DNA of 64,000 nucleotides from JARRQJ01 sp963761035. Its GTDB lineage: Bacteria > Pseudomonadota > Gammaproteobacteria > DRLM01. A program made the translations under genes and the position numbers. The stretch spans positions 62,001 through 126,000 of the forward strand of contig CAVXFH010000002.1 in the NCBI GenBank assembly GCA_963761035.1, given 5' to 3'. This document shows, piece by piece, positions 55,490-64,000 of the stretch (the stretch's first letter is position 1; each line of letters starts with the position of its first letter). The notes below the pieces were generated by a model that was not told the origin of the DNA, made no database searches, and saw only the letters and a list, made by a program, of their open reading frames with translations.

Positions 55490-56533
55490 TCATGGCGACT
55501 CCAGAGGGATACCCGCAATCGCCTCTATCTCTACCAAAAGATCCCGGCGGCATATCTCCGCCTCCAGAAAAATCACCTGCACCTTGGGACCATAGGCACG
55601 TTGCATTTCAGCGCGCACCGCATCGACATCTTTGGCGCGGCGCACATACACTTTGTACATCATGTTCTCCTCGGAGTAACGGGCGTGAGAGGTGAAGCGG
55701 TTCGCCGCACCGACCACGGCCTTGATGTTAGCCAAGGTCTCCCTGGTTTGGGCCTCGACGTCACCGATATGGACGCTGCGGTGACCGACGATGCTGGACG
55801 TGCCGGAGATAAATAGCATCTCCTGCTCCCCCACCCTGGCCAAGGTGGCACGGGAAAAGGTCGGACTGCGCGGACCATAATCCGGCGGGTAATGATAGGC
55901 ACTGACCTGACGCGGATTCTCGATAGCGACGGGACCACTTTGTCCGGCGATGAAAAGAACAGTCAGCTGGCTGTCAATCGTCCCCAGTGCGCATGCGGCG
56001 GGTATATTTTCCGTCAGGGAACGGCTGCAGGCGAGGAACCCCTCCTGCCTGCCGATATTGAATTGGCGATAACGCTCCAGGCCATGGCTTTCCTCATTGA
56101 TGGCGGGAAAGTAATTCCAGACACGCAACAGATGGGAATAATTCGTCTTGTCGAGTAAAGCGAAAATTTCCTGGAACGCGCTTTTTGTCGCCCGTTGCAG
56201 CGATGACGGGCCGGCACCATCCGCCGTCTCGGGAAAATCGGATTCGGATAAGACGACCTGCCCGAACATCAGCTCGCCGTTGCACCTGTAATGAACCGTC
56301 CCCGACTGCCCGGACACCACCGCTGGCGCGGAGCGCCAGACCTCCAGCACCCCCTGCGTCTGCCCGACCATCGGGGTTTGCACCCGGACAACTGGCAGGC
56401 CGGCCACCGCATCGCACGGCGGATCAGCGGCGAAGGTCACGCAGGCCAGCGCGTGCTCCCGCCACGCGGCCGACCGTCGTCCGAGCTGATCGGCGCGTAG
56501 GTAGATTATCGACAAGGGAGACATCCGATCCAT
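55490..56533 (-). CDS. Chorismatase (FkbO/Hyg5/XanB2-like)
   Basis: 347 residues, close to the family's ~340. Chorismatases cut chorismate to a hydroxybenzoate or dihydroxycyclohexadiene acid plus pyruvate; XanB2 of xanthomonadin loci makes 3- and 4-hydroxybenzoate. The C-terminal half has the RidA-like trimer fold seen in the family (LFISGTSSIVGHRSVHIGD, VYVRRAKDVDAVRAEMQR, QVIFLEAEICRRDLLVEIEA). Its stop is 40 bases before the acyltransferase gene and its start touches the flavoenzyme gene, so they are one operon. It would feed the polyene with its aryl starter. Confidence 0.9.
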   Translation of the reverse strand: MDRMSPLSIIYLRADQLGRRSAAWREHALACVTFAADPPCDAVAGLPVVRVQTPMVGQTQGVLEVWRSAPAVVSGQSGTVHYRCNGELMFGQVVLSESDFPETADGAGPSSLQRATKSAFQEIFALLDKTNYSHLLRVWNYFPAINEESHGLERYRQFNIGRQEGFLACSRSLTENIPAACALGTIDSQLTVLFIAGQSGPVAIENPRQVSAYHYPPDYGPRSPTFSRATLARVGEQEMLFISGTSSIVGHRSVHIGDVEAQTRETLANIKAVVGAANRFTSHARYSEENMMYKVYVRRAKDVDAVRAEMQRAYGPKVQVIFLEAEICRRDLLVEIEAIAGIPLESP

Positions 56534-57876
56534 TAGTTCGATGCTGCACCCGCGTCATCTACGGTCAGGATATTCGATCTCCGGCGGCGCCAGGCCGAGA
56601 CCGTTCGCCTCAAATTGACCAGCGACACAAAATAATAAATGGCCTTCAAAGCGATCAAGGAGCGCCAGATCGGCGTCTTACCGTAGATGTCGCCGGCCAA
56701 CATCGACAGCAGCGCCTCCTTCATGCGCAGGGAATTACTCGGGCGCATGAACAGGTCCCGCATCGTCGGATTGGTGACGCGGTAAATGAACCAGGAAAAT
56801 TCCCTTGGGCCATGGCGCATCACCTTGTCGAAATGCGCGAAGGCGGCCGCCGATCTCTCGGGATAACGGAGGTGGGTATCGATGGCATCGGCCCCCGCGA
56901 AGGCGCTGTTCATCGCCAGAAAGACGCCAGAAGAGAAAACCGGGTCGATGAAGGAATAGGCATCGCCCAACAAGACGTAGTTCGGCCCATGACTGCGGGC
57001 GCAGGCATAGGAAAAATTACCGGTGCCCTCGACTTTGGACACCAATTTAGCGCCTTGAAGCCGCTCCACCAGCGGCGGGCACAGGGCGATGGTATCGAAG
57101 AAGAATTGCTCCACGCCGCGGCGACCCCGGGTTTTCATGTAGTAAGGCCAAGTGGTGGCGCCGATGCTGGTGGTGCCGTCACTGAGCGGGATTAACCAGA
57201 ACCAGCCGTGGTCGAACCAAAGGATGGTGATGTTACCTTCCTTCTTGCCGCAATGGCGCTGCACACCGGAAAAATGGCCGTAGATGGCCGCGCTGTTGTG
57301 CTTGGGATTGGGGTGTTTGGTCTTGAATCGATTACCGAGAAAGGTATTTCGCCCGGAGGCATCGACGACAAAACGCGTGCGCCAAGCCGCCGCTCCGCCG
57401 TCGTCATGCTGCCCGCGGACCACCGCGCCGCCGGCGTTGGGCAGAAACTCGACATCGCTTACCCGGCAGCCTTCGATGACGTTCGTCCCCTTGCGGGCGG
57501 CGTTACGGATCAATATCTCATCGAACGCGGAGCGCCGAACCTGATAGGCAAACGGCATCGACTTATCCCAGGCATCGGCAAATTCAAATTCCTGGGTATA
57601 GTCATGCCAGGGAGAGATGAATTCCGCCCCCCATTTCTCCATGCCGATGGCATGGATCTCGTCCTTCACGCCCAACTTCTCGAAGAGTTGGAGATTGGCG
57701 GGCAACAACGATTCGCCGATGTGAAAACGCGGGTGCCGCGCCTTCTCCAGGAGCGTAACGCTATGACCCCGCTCAGCCAGCAGCGCGGCCGCGGTCGAAC
57801 CGGCCGGCCCGCCGCCGATCACCAGCACATCACACACACTCGGGGAATCAAGGGGCGAAATGTCTTCAGCAAGCAT
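56533..57876 (-). CDS. FAD-dependent halogenase-like oxidoreductase
   Basis: 447 residues from the ATG at 57876 (GGAGG 11 bases upstream). FAD motif GGGPAGSTAA at 21-30, HIGESLLP at 52-59, a lysine in GMEKWGAEF at 81, and WFWLIP at 225-230, which fits the WxWxIP motif of FADH2-dependent halogenases. That motif blocks monooxygenation and favours halogenation; the catalytic lysine assignment is inferred. Xanthomonadins are brominated aryl polyenes, so a halogenase-like enzyme is expected in such a locus. The stop shares one base with the chorismatase start. Confidence 0.85.
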   Translation of the reverse strand: MLAEDISPLDSPSVCDVLVIGGGPAGSTAAALLAERGHSVTLLEKARHPRFHIGESLLPANLQLFEKLGVKDEIHAIGMEKWGAEFISPWHDYTQEFEFADAWDKSMPFAYQVRRSAFDEILIRNAARKGTNVIEGCRVSDVEFLPNAGGAVVRGQHDDGGAAAWRTRFVVDASGRNTFLGNRFKTKHPNPKHNSAAIYGHFSGVQRHCGKKEGNITILWFDHGWFWLIPLSDGTTSIGATTWPYYMKTRGRRGVEQFFFDTIALCPPLVERLQGAKLVSKVEGTGNFSYACARSHGPNYVLLGDAYSFIDPVFSSGVFLAMNSAFAGADAIDTHLRYPERSAAAFAHFDKVMRHGPREFSWFIYRVTNPTMRDLFMRPSNSLRMKEALLSMLAGDIYGKTPIWRSLIALKAIYYFVSLVNLRRTVSAWRRRRSNILTVDDAGAASN

Positions 57877-58291
57877 ATATTTTCTATCCTCCAAAAGACG
57901 ACGGCCGCACAATTATGTTTTAATTTACCCGGATGAGCGCTTTTTCAGTCGCCGCCGTATGCGGCGCTATTTGAGCCTGCCTATCCGACTGCACAACCCA
58001 GACTTTTGAATCCCCATCAGCTTTGCTGAATTTTATAACAAATCCGCCATATGTACAGGCTTATTCTTATCGAAGGCGAGAATTCGCCGGTTGCTATCCT
58101 TGGGCTGGCCGGTATATGTTGCTTCCCTTGTCGACGATAGCTTCTTGTATTATGAACGTACGTCTTTTCACCGATTCAGCCGGTGCACAGGTTGCCACGC
58201 GGGTCCATGGGCCGGGGAATCTGCGCCTCGGCCACATTACAGGCATGGCCATCACCAAACTACCCGCGGATGAAGAATCGGAGGGCGGGTC
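57877..58291. promoter_or_regulatory. Divergent intergenic region
   Basis: About 415 bases between the leftward halogenase-like gene and rightward fabG. It holds a short hairpin TCAGC-TTT-GCTGA at 58017-58029. A short open frame from 58152 to 58307 (MNVRLFTDS..) overlaps the fabG start but matches nothing I know. Both promoters must be here; none assigned. Confidence 0.3.
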
Positions 58292-59011
58292 GTGCGGCGC
58301 GCCCTGATAACGGGTGGTAGCGGCGGCATCGGGTCGGCCATTGCCAGGCGGCTGGCCGACGACGGCTGCCAGGTCTTTATCCATGCCAACCGCGGCCTGG
58401 ACGCGGCTCGCGTTTTAGCCGGGGAAATCACAGCCAACGGCGGCGAGGCGAGCGCCCTGTGTTTCGATGTCACCGACGAAAAGGCCACCCGGTCTTCGCT
58501 GGAAGGCCTGTTGGAGCAAGGACCCATTCAGGTGCTGGTCAACAATGCCGGCATCCATGACGACGCCGTGTTTCCGGGAATGAATACCAAACAGTGGCAT
58601 CGAGTCATCGATGTCTCCCTCCACGGATTCTTCAATGTCACACAACCGCTGATGATGCCCATGATCCGCACCCGCTGGGGACGCATCGTCAACGTCACTT
58701 CCCTCTCCGCCATCACCGGCAACCGGGGACAGGTCAACTATTCGGCCGCCAAAGGCGCGTTGAACGCCGCCACCAAATCCCTGGCCCTCGAGGTCGCCAG
58801 CCGCGGCATCACCGTCAACGCCGTCGCGCCGGGCATCATCGACACCCCCGGCAGCGCCCGGAGCTTCGATGCCCAGGCCATCGAACGCCTGGTGCCGATG
58901 AAGCGCGCCGGCCGGCCCGAAGAGGTGGCCGACCTAGTGGGCTTCCTGTGTTCCGACCAAGCCGCCTACCTCACCGGGCAAATCATATCCATTAATGGAG
59001 GAATAATCTAA
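58292..59011 (+). CDS. FabG-like 3-oxoacyl-ACP reductase
   Basis: 239 residues from a GTG at 58292 with GGAGG seven bases upstream. Short-chain dehydrogenase: TGGSGGIGSAI cofactor site, NNAG (VLVNNAGIHDD), and catalytic Ser-Tyr-Lys in VTSLSAITGNRGQVNYSAAK. It reduces the beta-keto group on the ACP chain in each polyene cycle. Starts a rightward unit with a hydrolase gene. Confidence 0.93.
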   Translation: MRRALITGGSGGIGSAIARRLADDGCQVFIHANRGLDAARVLAGEITANGGEASALCFDVTDEKATRSSLEGLLEQGPIQVLVNNAGIHDDAVFPGMNTKQWHRVIDVSLHGFFNVTQPLMMPMIRTRWGRIVNVTSLSAITGNRGQVNYSAAKGALNAATKSLALEVASRGITVNAVAPGIIDTPGSARSFDAQAIERLVPMKRAGRPEEVADLVGFLCSDQAAYLTGQIISINGGII

Positions 59012-59023
59012 GAAGGTGCTGCT

Positions 59024-60430
59024 TTGAGCCATTTCGCCGCTTTCGGCCTATTTCGCGTTTTCGTCATGCTGTGTGCGCTGCTCTCCCTGCCGCCTCTTGC
59101 CAACTCTGCCGCTGGGCCCGACGGTGAAAAACGGACGGCGAACCACACGTGGCTGGTATCCAATCCTGTCTTTCCGGGCGTAACTTATCTGGAGCAATGG
59201 GGTGACAGCGCCAAACCGGCTGTTATTCTTGTTCATGGCCTGGGGGATAACGGCGCCGAAGATTGGCGTGACCTGGCCCCGCTGCTCGCCCAATTCTTCC
59301 ATGTCATCACCTTCGACCTGCCTGGATTCGGCCGCTCCGATAAATTTAATGTCTTGTACTCACCGGACAATTACGCGGATTTTGTCGATTGGGTGGCGAC
59401 CGCCTACGCCAGGAAACCTTTTATTCTCATCGGCCATTCCCTGGGCGGCGTTATCGCTCTAACCTACGCGGCCAAGCACCCGAACAATCTTAAACAACTG
59501 GTATTAATCGATGTCCCGGGGATACTGTACCGCGCGTCCTTTGACAATTATCTCATCGACAATTACAAGCCGAATTGGTGGTCGCATTTACTGCCCAACA
59601 CCAAGCAGCTGAATGCGCTATTGGGATTTGGCATCGAGGATTATGACCGCTTTCCGCAGACCCTCGATTTCATTCTCTCCACAGCCATAACCCGCAAGCT
59701 ATTCCTCGGGGGAACTCCGGCCAAGATCGCGGGACTCGCCATGGTGCAAAAAGATTTCAGCGGTTTGCTGGAGCGAGTGACCTTGCCGACGCTAATCATC
59801 TGGGGTGCAAGGGACACCATAGCCCCGTTGCGTACCGGAAAAATGCTCGCGTCTCTGCTACCCAATGCCCGGCTTGAAATCATCCCCGAATCCGGTCACG
59901 TGCCCATGCTTGACGCGAACGTGCAACTGAATAATATTATCTGGGAAGCCGTTACTAATCCGCCGATGCCGACCGCGCAATCAACGCAGCCCGTATATGA
60001 TGTTAAAAATGCCAAGGAGGAGCGTTGCTATAAGCAGGCCGAACGCAATTACAGCGGTCGATATAAGCGGCTGGTCATCAACGACTGCCGCCACGTCACC
60101 ATAGAAAACGCAGAAATTGACTACTTGCAGGTGACCGATTCCACGGTGGCCATTTACGATAGCAAAGTCGGCGCCGGCGCGAAGGCGCTGATCGCCCGCG
60201 GTTCCACCGTATTCGCCACCGCCACCGAATTTAACGCGGATATTCCGCTGTTCGTCGACGCGAGCCGGCTGGACTTCGCCGGCGTCGCCATCAGGGCGAA
60301 CAAGCGGGTATTCAAATCCCGATCACAATCCTACGCGATCTTTTCCCTCTGCACCTTGGAAAGCCCGCAATTTTCCGGGTATAAGCACGGCGTCTACCAC
60401 ATACCCGTAACCGAATCGCCGAATCTATAG
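59024..60430 (+). CDS. Exported alpha/beta hydrolase with added beta-rich C-terminal domain
   Basis: 468 residues from a TTG at 59024 (GAAGGTG upstream); an ATG at 59066 is an alternative. The N-terminus is a signal peptide (ALLSLPPLANSAAG). Hydrolase core ~45-315: VHGLGDNGAEDWRDLAPLL, nucleophile GHSLGGVIAL, acid in WGARDTIAPL, histidine in ESGHVPML. Residues ~325-468 are a beta-rich repeat region (CRHVTIENAEIDYLQVTDST, STVFATATEFNADIPLFVDA, ALDFAGVAIRANK-like) like a short right-handed helix. The fusion is unusual. It acts in the periplasm, unlike the hydrolase at 49362. Confidence 0.8.
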   Translation: MSHFAAFGLFRVFVMLCALLSLPPLANSAAGPDGEKRTANHTWLVSNPVFPGVTYLEQWGDSAKPAVILVHGLGDNGAEDWRDLAPLLAQFFHVITFDLPGFGRSDKFNVLYSPDNYADFVDWVATAYARKPFILIGHSLGGVIALTYAAKHPNNLKQLVLIDVPGILYRASFDNYLIDNYKPNWWSHLLPNTKQLNALLGFGIEDYDRFPQTLDFILSTAITRKLFLGGTPAKIAGLAMVQKDFSGLLERVTLPTLIIWGARDTIAPLRTGKMLASLLPNARLEIIPESGHVPMLDANVQLNNIIWEAVTNPPMPTAQSTQPVYDVKNAKEERCYKQAERNYSGRYKRLVINDCRHVTIENAEIDYLQVTDSTVAIYDSKVGAGAKALIARGSTVFATATEFNADIPLFVDASRLDFAGVAIRANKRVFKSRSQSYAIFSLCTLESPQFSGYKHGVYHIPVTESPNL

Positions 60431-60458
60431 CTCCACTTTACGCCGGCCCGCCGGCCCT

Positions 60459-61109
60459 TCAGCGTCCCTGCTCCCGGTAACGGATCAGGCTCATGAAACC
60501 CCGGCGGGACAAACGCGCCGCCAAGCGCAGCGGCGATATATGCGTATAGTGGCGCAAGCGGATACGCCGATAAATGTATTCCGCGATAAAAAAGACCGCG
60601 ATCAGCGCGTAGTTGAGTAGATTGAGAAACAACAAGGTGGTCTCGATGGAAGCGAACGCGATGAGGACGACGGCCTCGACGATCAGACCGGTAAAGATCA
60701 GCGCCCATGCCCAGGTAACTCCGCGGGTATAGGCATAAAGCTCATCGCTGAAGTCGTTTCGTTCAATGCGCGCAATCCGCGTGATCGCCGGCTCACTCCC
60801 CGGCCGCAGGCTGCCGAAGCAAAAAACCGCCAGCAACAGATTGATGCCGATAGCTGGTACATAAATGAACAGCAACGGAGAGGTCAACCACACGGCCGCG
60901 ATCACGACGATCATTCCGCTAAGCGCGGCCAGGTTGTAAACGGATGGCTTGGGACGTTTGCTCACACTGGCGCCCAACCAAGCGCCGCATAACAATAGCG
61001 CCTCAAGTATACCCAGCGCCTCGGGCGCCAGCAGGTGAAAGTAACTCATCGCCGATAGCACCGCGATCGTCAGGATGCTGCCCCAGGTCAGCCAGATACC
61101 ATAGCGCAT
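60459..61109 (-). CDS. COG4648-type integral membrane protein
   Basis: 216 residues with about six membrane helices and a conserved pattern in the middle loop (ARIERNDFSDELYAYTRGVTW). Proteins of this group are regular members of aryl polyene loci, where their role is not known. It shares strand with the dehydratase gene 36 bases upstream. Confidence 0.82.
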   Translation of the reverse strand: MRYGIWLTWGSILTIAVLSAMSYFHLLAPEALGILEALLLCGAWLGASVSKRPKPSVYNLAALSGMIVVIAAVWLTSPLLFIYVPAIGINLLLAVFCFGSLRPGSEPAITRIARIERNDFSDELYAYTRGVTWAWALIFTGLIVEAVVLIAFASIETTLLFLNLLNYALIAVFFIAEYIYRRIRLRHYTHISPLRLAARLSRRGFMSLIRYREQGR

Positions 61110-61145
61110 GACGTTATGTCGAACGGCGATCGGACGATGCGGCCA

Positions 61146-61931
61146 TTAGTCGCCATCTTCCTTGAGAAACGTAGCGATCATCCCCCGCAGCAGCAATTTA
61201 TTTCCCAAGCGCAGTTCCGCCTGATAGTGGCTGAGCGGCGGCGCCGCGGCTTCCAGTCTGACCATAACCACCAAGGTTTTTTCGGCGGGGATACGCCCAG
61301 CGAAGAACACCACGTCCCGTAGCGCGACCAGATAGCCAACGCGCGGCGCGGCCATACCCCCCGCGCGTTGGCGCTGTAATGCCTCCCATGCCGCGGCGGC
61401 CTGTGCCGCGGCCTCCAACCCGGCCACGGCCGGCGCGGCGCCGTCGCTCACCAAGGCGCACGCCGAGGGAATCGCCGCCGCGCAACTCAGACTGTCCGCC
61501 GTCTCGGCCAGGATCGATTGGATAAAACGCATCGGTGGGCGATGCGGCAGGAGCGCGTCCAGAGGCGGGACCTCCGGCAGCGGGACGGCGGCCGTCGTAC
61601 CGGCCGGCGCGGCCTCATCGGCCGGTTCGGCGGCACCCAGCATCCATTCGCCGTTGGCGACCAGGCCACCATCGCGCTTCAGATCGATGCGCACGCGTCC
61701 GCTAGCGACCGTCCTCGCGGTCAGTTCGAGGCGGTCGCCGGGCAGTACGACCTGACGCAGTCGGGTGTAGGCGATCTCCCGCAGCGCCACTTCGCCGCCA
61801 TTGCGTTCGCGCTTCAAGGCTTCCAGCATCAATGCGATCTCCGTAACACCCGGCAATATGGGCCGCCCCGGAAAATGACCCTCGAAATAGGCGCCGCCGG
61901 CAGGGATGGCGATACGCGTCGTTACATCCAT
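61146..61931 (-). CDS. Fused two-hotdog dehydratase (ApeI-ApeP-like)
   Basis: 261 residues. The first half is a FabA/FabZ-type hotdog with AYFEGHFPGRPILPGVTEI at ~14-32, the ApeI-like signature. The second begins near LLPHRPPMRFIQSIL (~128) and ends RLGNKLLLRGMIATF, an ApeP-like hotdog. In APE systems studied, the two dehydratases are separate proteins that form one complex; here they are one chain joined by an Ala/Pro-rich linker (~100-125). It would form the double bond of each cycle. No frameshift splits it. Confidence 0.86.
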   Translation of the reverse strand: MDVTTRIAIPAGGAYFEGHFPGRPILPGVTEIALMLEALKRERNGGEVALREIAYTRLRQVVLPGDRLELTARTVASGRVRIDLKRDGGLVANGEWMLGAAEPADEAAPAGTTAAVPLPEVPPLDALLPHRPPMRFIQSILAETADSLSCAAAIPSACALVSDGAAPAVAGLEAAAQAAAAWEALQRQRAGGMAAPRVGYLVALRDVVFFAGRIPAEKTLVVMVRLEAAAPPLSHYQAELRLGNKLLLRGMIATFLKEDGD

Positions 61932-62098
61932 GAAGTGTCAAATACTCGCTGTGCAGGACAAGCGAGGTCCTTGGGGCAAAATCGCGCACTGCGCGGGCAT
62001 GGATTTTCTATAAGTAAGTTTTGCATTTGCCGTGCAATATACTTGATAAAATGCGGTGACTCAATTACGGTGCGATACGGTCCCGCGGAGCGTTCGTT

Positions 62099-63034
62099 TT
62101 GTATCAAACCATCAATCTAAGCAAAGAATACGGCAACCCGCCCCAGACCGTATTGAACCAGGTCAATCTGCACATCCCCAAGGGCAGCCTGTTTGGATTG
62201 CTGGGGCCAAACGGCGCGGGCAAGACCACCCTGTTGTCTATCCTGGTCGGTTTGCTGCCCAAGACCCGCGGCCAGGTATTAATCAACGGCGTGGACTTGG
62301 AGGCCTGTATCGAGGAGGTACGCGGCACTACCGGAATCGTACCGCAGGATTTGGCGCTGTATCCCATGTTGTCGGCGCAGGATAATCTTAATTTCTTCGC
62401 GGACGCGCTGGGACTGCGTGGAACGCAACGCGCGCGGAATATGGAGTTCGCGATCACCACCGCCTCGCTGAGCGAGCATTTAAAAAAAAGGGTGCAAAAT
62501 TTTTCCGGCGGTCTGAAGCGGCGCCTTAATCTGGCCATAGGTCTGTTAAATCAACCCAGCGTACTGTTTCTGGATGAACCGACCGTGGGTATCGATCCCC
62601 AAGCGCGCAGCTTCATATTGCAACGTGTCAAGGCCTTGAACCGTCAGGGCGTAACTATTATCTACACATCGCACTACATGGATGAAGTTCAGCAAATATG
62701 CGACCGCGTCGCCATCATCGACAGCGGCACTATCCTGGTACAGGACGACATCAATCGTCTACTGCGGAGCAAAGGAGAAAGCGAACTGAGCATTACCTTC
62801 GGTGCGGCGAACGCCGAACGGATACTGCAACGGTTTTCAACACGCTATCCGATAATCATGGATGACGCGCATAACCTGCGCGTCAAGACCGCCGAACCCC
62901 TGGCCGTGTTGCGTGCCATCGCGGATCAGCTGCCGGAGGCGGCTGTTGAGCGCCTGTCTTACGGGCAGCAGAATCTGGAGGAGCTTTTTCTGTCCTTGAC
63001 CGGCAAAAACACGAGAGACGGCGATGTCGGGTAA
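62099..63034 (+). CDS. ABC transporter ATPase (ABC-2/DRA type)
   Basis: 311 residues from a TTG at 62099 with GCGGAG upstream. Walker A GPNGAGKTT at 36-44, signature NFSGGLKRRLN, Walker B VLFLDEPTVGIDP, and H-loop YTSHYMDE. C-terminal DUF4162-like region as in DrrA/CcmA. It overlaps the next gene by 11 bases. With the permease it is probably an exporter for the pigment lipid or another product of this locus. Confidence 0.94.
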   Translation: MYQTINLSKEYGNPPQTVLNQVNLHIPKGSLFGLLGPNGAGKTTLLSILVGLLPKTRGQVLINGVDLEACIEEVRGTTGIVPQDLALYPMLSAQDNLNFFADALGLRGTQRARNMEFAITTASLSEHLKKRVQNFSGGLKRRLNLAIGLLNQPSVLFLDEPTVGIDPQARSFILQRVKALNRQGVTIIYTSHYMDEVQQICDRVAIIDSGTILVQDDINRLLRSKGESELSITFGAANAERILQRFSTRYPIIMDDAHNLRVKTAEPLAVLRAIADQLPEAAVERLSYGQQNLEELFLSLTGKNTRDGDVG

Positions 63035-64000
63035 ATTCACGGCGCTGGTAAAAAAGGAATTTCTGGTCCTCGCCAGGGACTGGCAAGGACTAATGGTGCT
63101 GTTTCTCATGCCCGCGGCATTCATCTTGATCATGTCCATGGCGATGGAAGACGCCTTCAGCCAGCATCGGGGCGTTGCCATCCCCTATACCGTATTGAAT
63201 CAGAGCCGCGAAAATTTGCCGCCGGGGCTACTCGACAAACTGAAGGCCATCCCGGGATTTCATGCGGTGGATTTGCCTGACGGCAGCCGTCTCGAAGACG
63301 TAACGACGGGCATTGCGCGGGGAGATTATCAATTGGCGGTGGTGATCCCCGCCGATTTCCACAGGCGCCTGATAATCACCACCCGGGATGATCCCTCAAC
63401 GTTGCCTCAAACCGTTGAGCTATTGCTGGCCCCGAGCATCAAGCCGTATATTCGACAATTATTCAATGCGGCATTGCGCGCCATTCTCGTACGGCAGAAG
63501 ATCGCCTGGCTGTTGAATAATAACTCCGACTCCGGCGCACCGCCGACTATACCGCTATCGACCCTGGATCAATTCAGCCAACTCAATCTCGGCGAGCATT
63601 ACATCTATTCCGGGACGGAGAGCGACGCGATCACTCCCAACGCGGTACAACAAAACGTACCGGCCTGGCTGGTGTTCGCCATGTTCCTCGTCGTCATCCC
63701 CCTGTCCACGGTCTTCCTGATAGAGAGACAACAGGGTACCTTGCTGCGCCTGCGCATGATGAACCTGGGCCCGACGCGGATCCTGCTGGGCAAGCTGGTG
63801 CCCTATTACTGCGTCAACCAGATTCAGATGCTGGCGATGATAGCCGTCGGTTACGCGATCGTCCCTCTCCTGGGCGGCCAGCGGCTCAATATGCCCCACT
63901 CGACCGCGGGCTTGATCATTATCTCCTCGGCATGCAGCCTCGCCGCGATCGGGTTCGCCTTGCTGGTAGCGACCGTCGTCAAGACCCCCATGCAGGCCAC
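63024..64000 (+). CDS. ABC-2 type permease, N-terminal part
   Basis: Incomplete: the frame opens at the ATG 63024 (within the end of the ATPase gene) and runs to the window edge for 325 codons without a stop. A first membrane helix is near WQGLMVLFLMPAAFILIMSM, then a long periplasmic part (~45-210) with an ABC-2 domain, then helices VPAWLVFAMFLVVIPLSTVF, MLAMIAVGYAIVPLLGG and STAGLIIISSACSLAAIGF. ERQQGTLLRLRM is a family signature. Membrane partner of the ATPase. Confidence 0.9.
   Translation, partial: MSGKFTALVKKEFLVLARDWQGLMVLFLMPAAFILIMSMAMEDAFSQHRGVAIPYTVLNQSRENLPPGLLDKLKAIPGFHAVDLPDGSRLEDVTTGIARGDYQLAVVIPADFHRRLIITTRDDPSTLPQTVELLLAPSIKPYIRQLFNAALRAILVRQKIAWLLNNNSDSGAPPTIPLSTLDQFSQLNLGEHYIYSGTESDAITPNAVQQNVPAWLVFAMFLVVIPLSTVFLIERQQGTLLRLRMMNLGPTRILLGKLVPYYCVNQIQMLAMIAVGYAIVPLLGGQRLNMPHSTAGLIIISSACSLAAIGFALLVATVVKTPMQA

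Noticed and set aside
58023..58307. Possible small gene upstream of fabG, and a CTGCH string in another frame
   Set aside because: The frames are short, have no family match and overlap the fabG ribosome site. The CxxCH is in a 60-codon frame with no signal peptide.

Overview
The window looks like chromosome from a gammaproteobacterium of moderately high GC. The housekeeping genes lysS, prfB (with the classic +1 frameshift), recJ, tilS, accA and dnaE have the lengths and neighbourhoods usual for that class, and ExbB/ExbD/TonB, NsrR and an aryl-polyene-type pigment locus fit it. The genus cannot be named from sequence alone. I saw no rRNA, tRNA, CRISPR array or intact insertion sequence.

Layout. 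(1) 45-13917: an exported CxxCH protein faces a nine-kilobase-plus rightward run of exported proteins: a lipoprotein related to the hydrazine synthase alpha subunit with two CxxCH sites, two small outer-membrane barrels (one with an SH3b domain), a TlpA-type thioredoxin, a DUF4266 lipoprotein, a DUF3570 barrel, an unknown periplasmic protein and three TPR proteins. Many of these genes overlap, so they are probably one envelope system of unknown function. (2) 13966-18571, leftward: lysS, prfB, a hydroxyacid dehydrogenase and a two-gene membrane/periplasmic unit. (3) 18652-27743, leftward: a metal (probably zinc) uptake island with a ZIP permease, ZnuB- and ZnuA-like proteins, an outer-membrane channel, TonB-ExbD-ExbB and a TonB-dependent receptor. 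Each of its two halves starts with a paralogous small Cys/His protein; no ABC ATPase is present. (4) 27851-36549, leftward: recJ, a phosphoglycerate-mutase-like gene, tilS, accA and dnaE. (5) 36701 to the right end: an aryl polyene (xanthomonadin/APE-like) biosynthesis and export locus.

In the pigment locus, a chorismatase would make a hydroxybenzoate starter, an AMP-dependent ligase would load it on an acyl carrier protein, ketosynthases with a chain-length-factor partner, FabG and a fused two-hotdog dehydratase would extend and dehydrate the chain, and acyltransferases, a glycosyltransferase, a LolA-like carrier and an MMPL exporter would attach and move the product. A flavin enzyme with the WxWxIP halogenase motif and a cobalamin-binding radical SAM enzyme suggest ring or chain tailoring. 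An ABC-2 exporter follows and runs off the window.

The locus is interrupted at 51.8-54.6 kb by a nitric-oxide response unit: nsrR, a truncated haemoglobin gene with a one-base frameshift, a flavohaemoglobin-like reductase and nrtS. This unit lies between an acyltransferase gene and a nearly identical, internally deleted fragment of that same gene, next to a broken outer-membrane protein gene. That arrangement is direct evidence of a fairly recent rearrangement.
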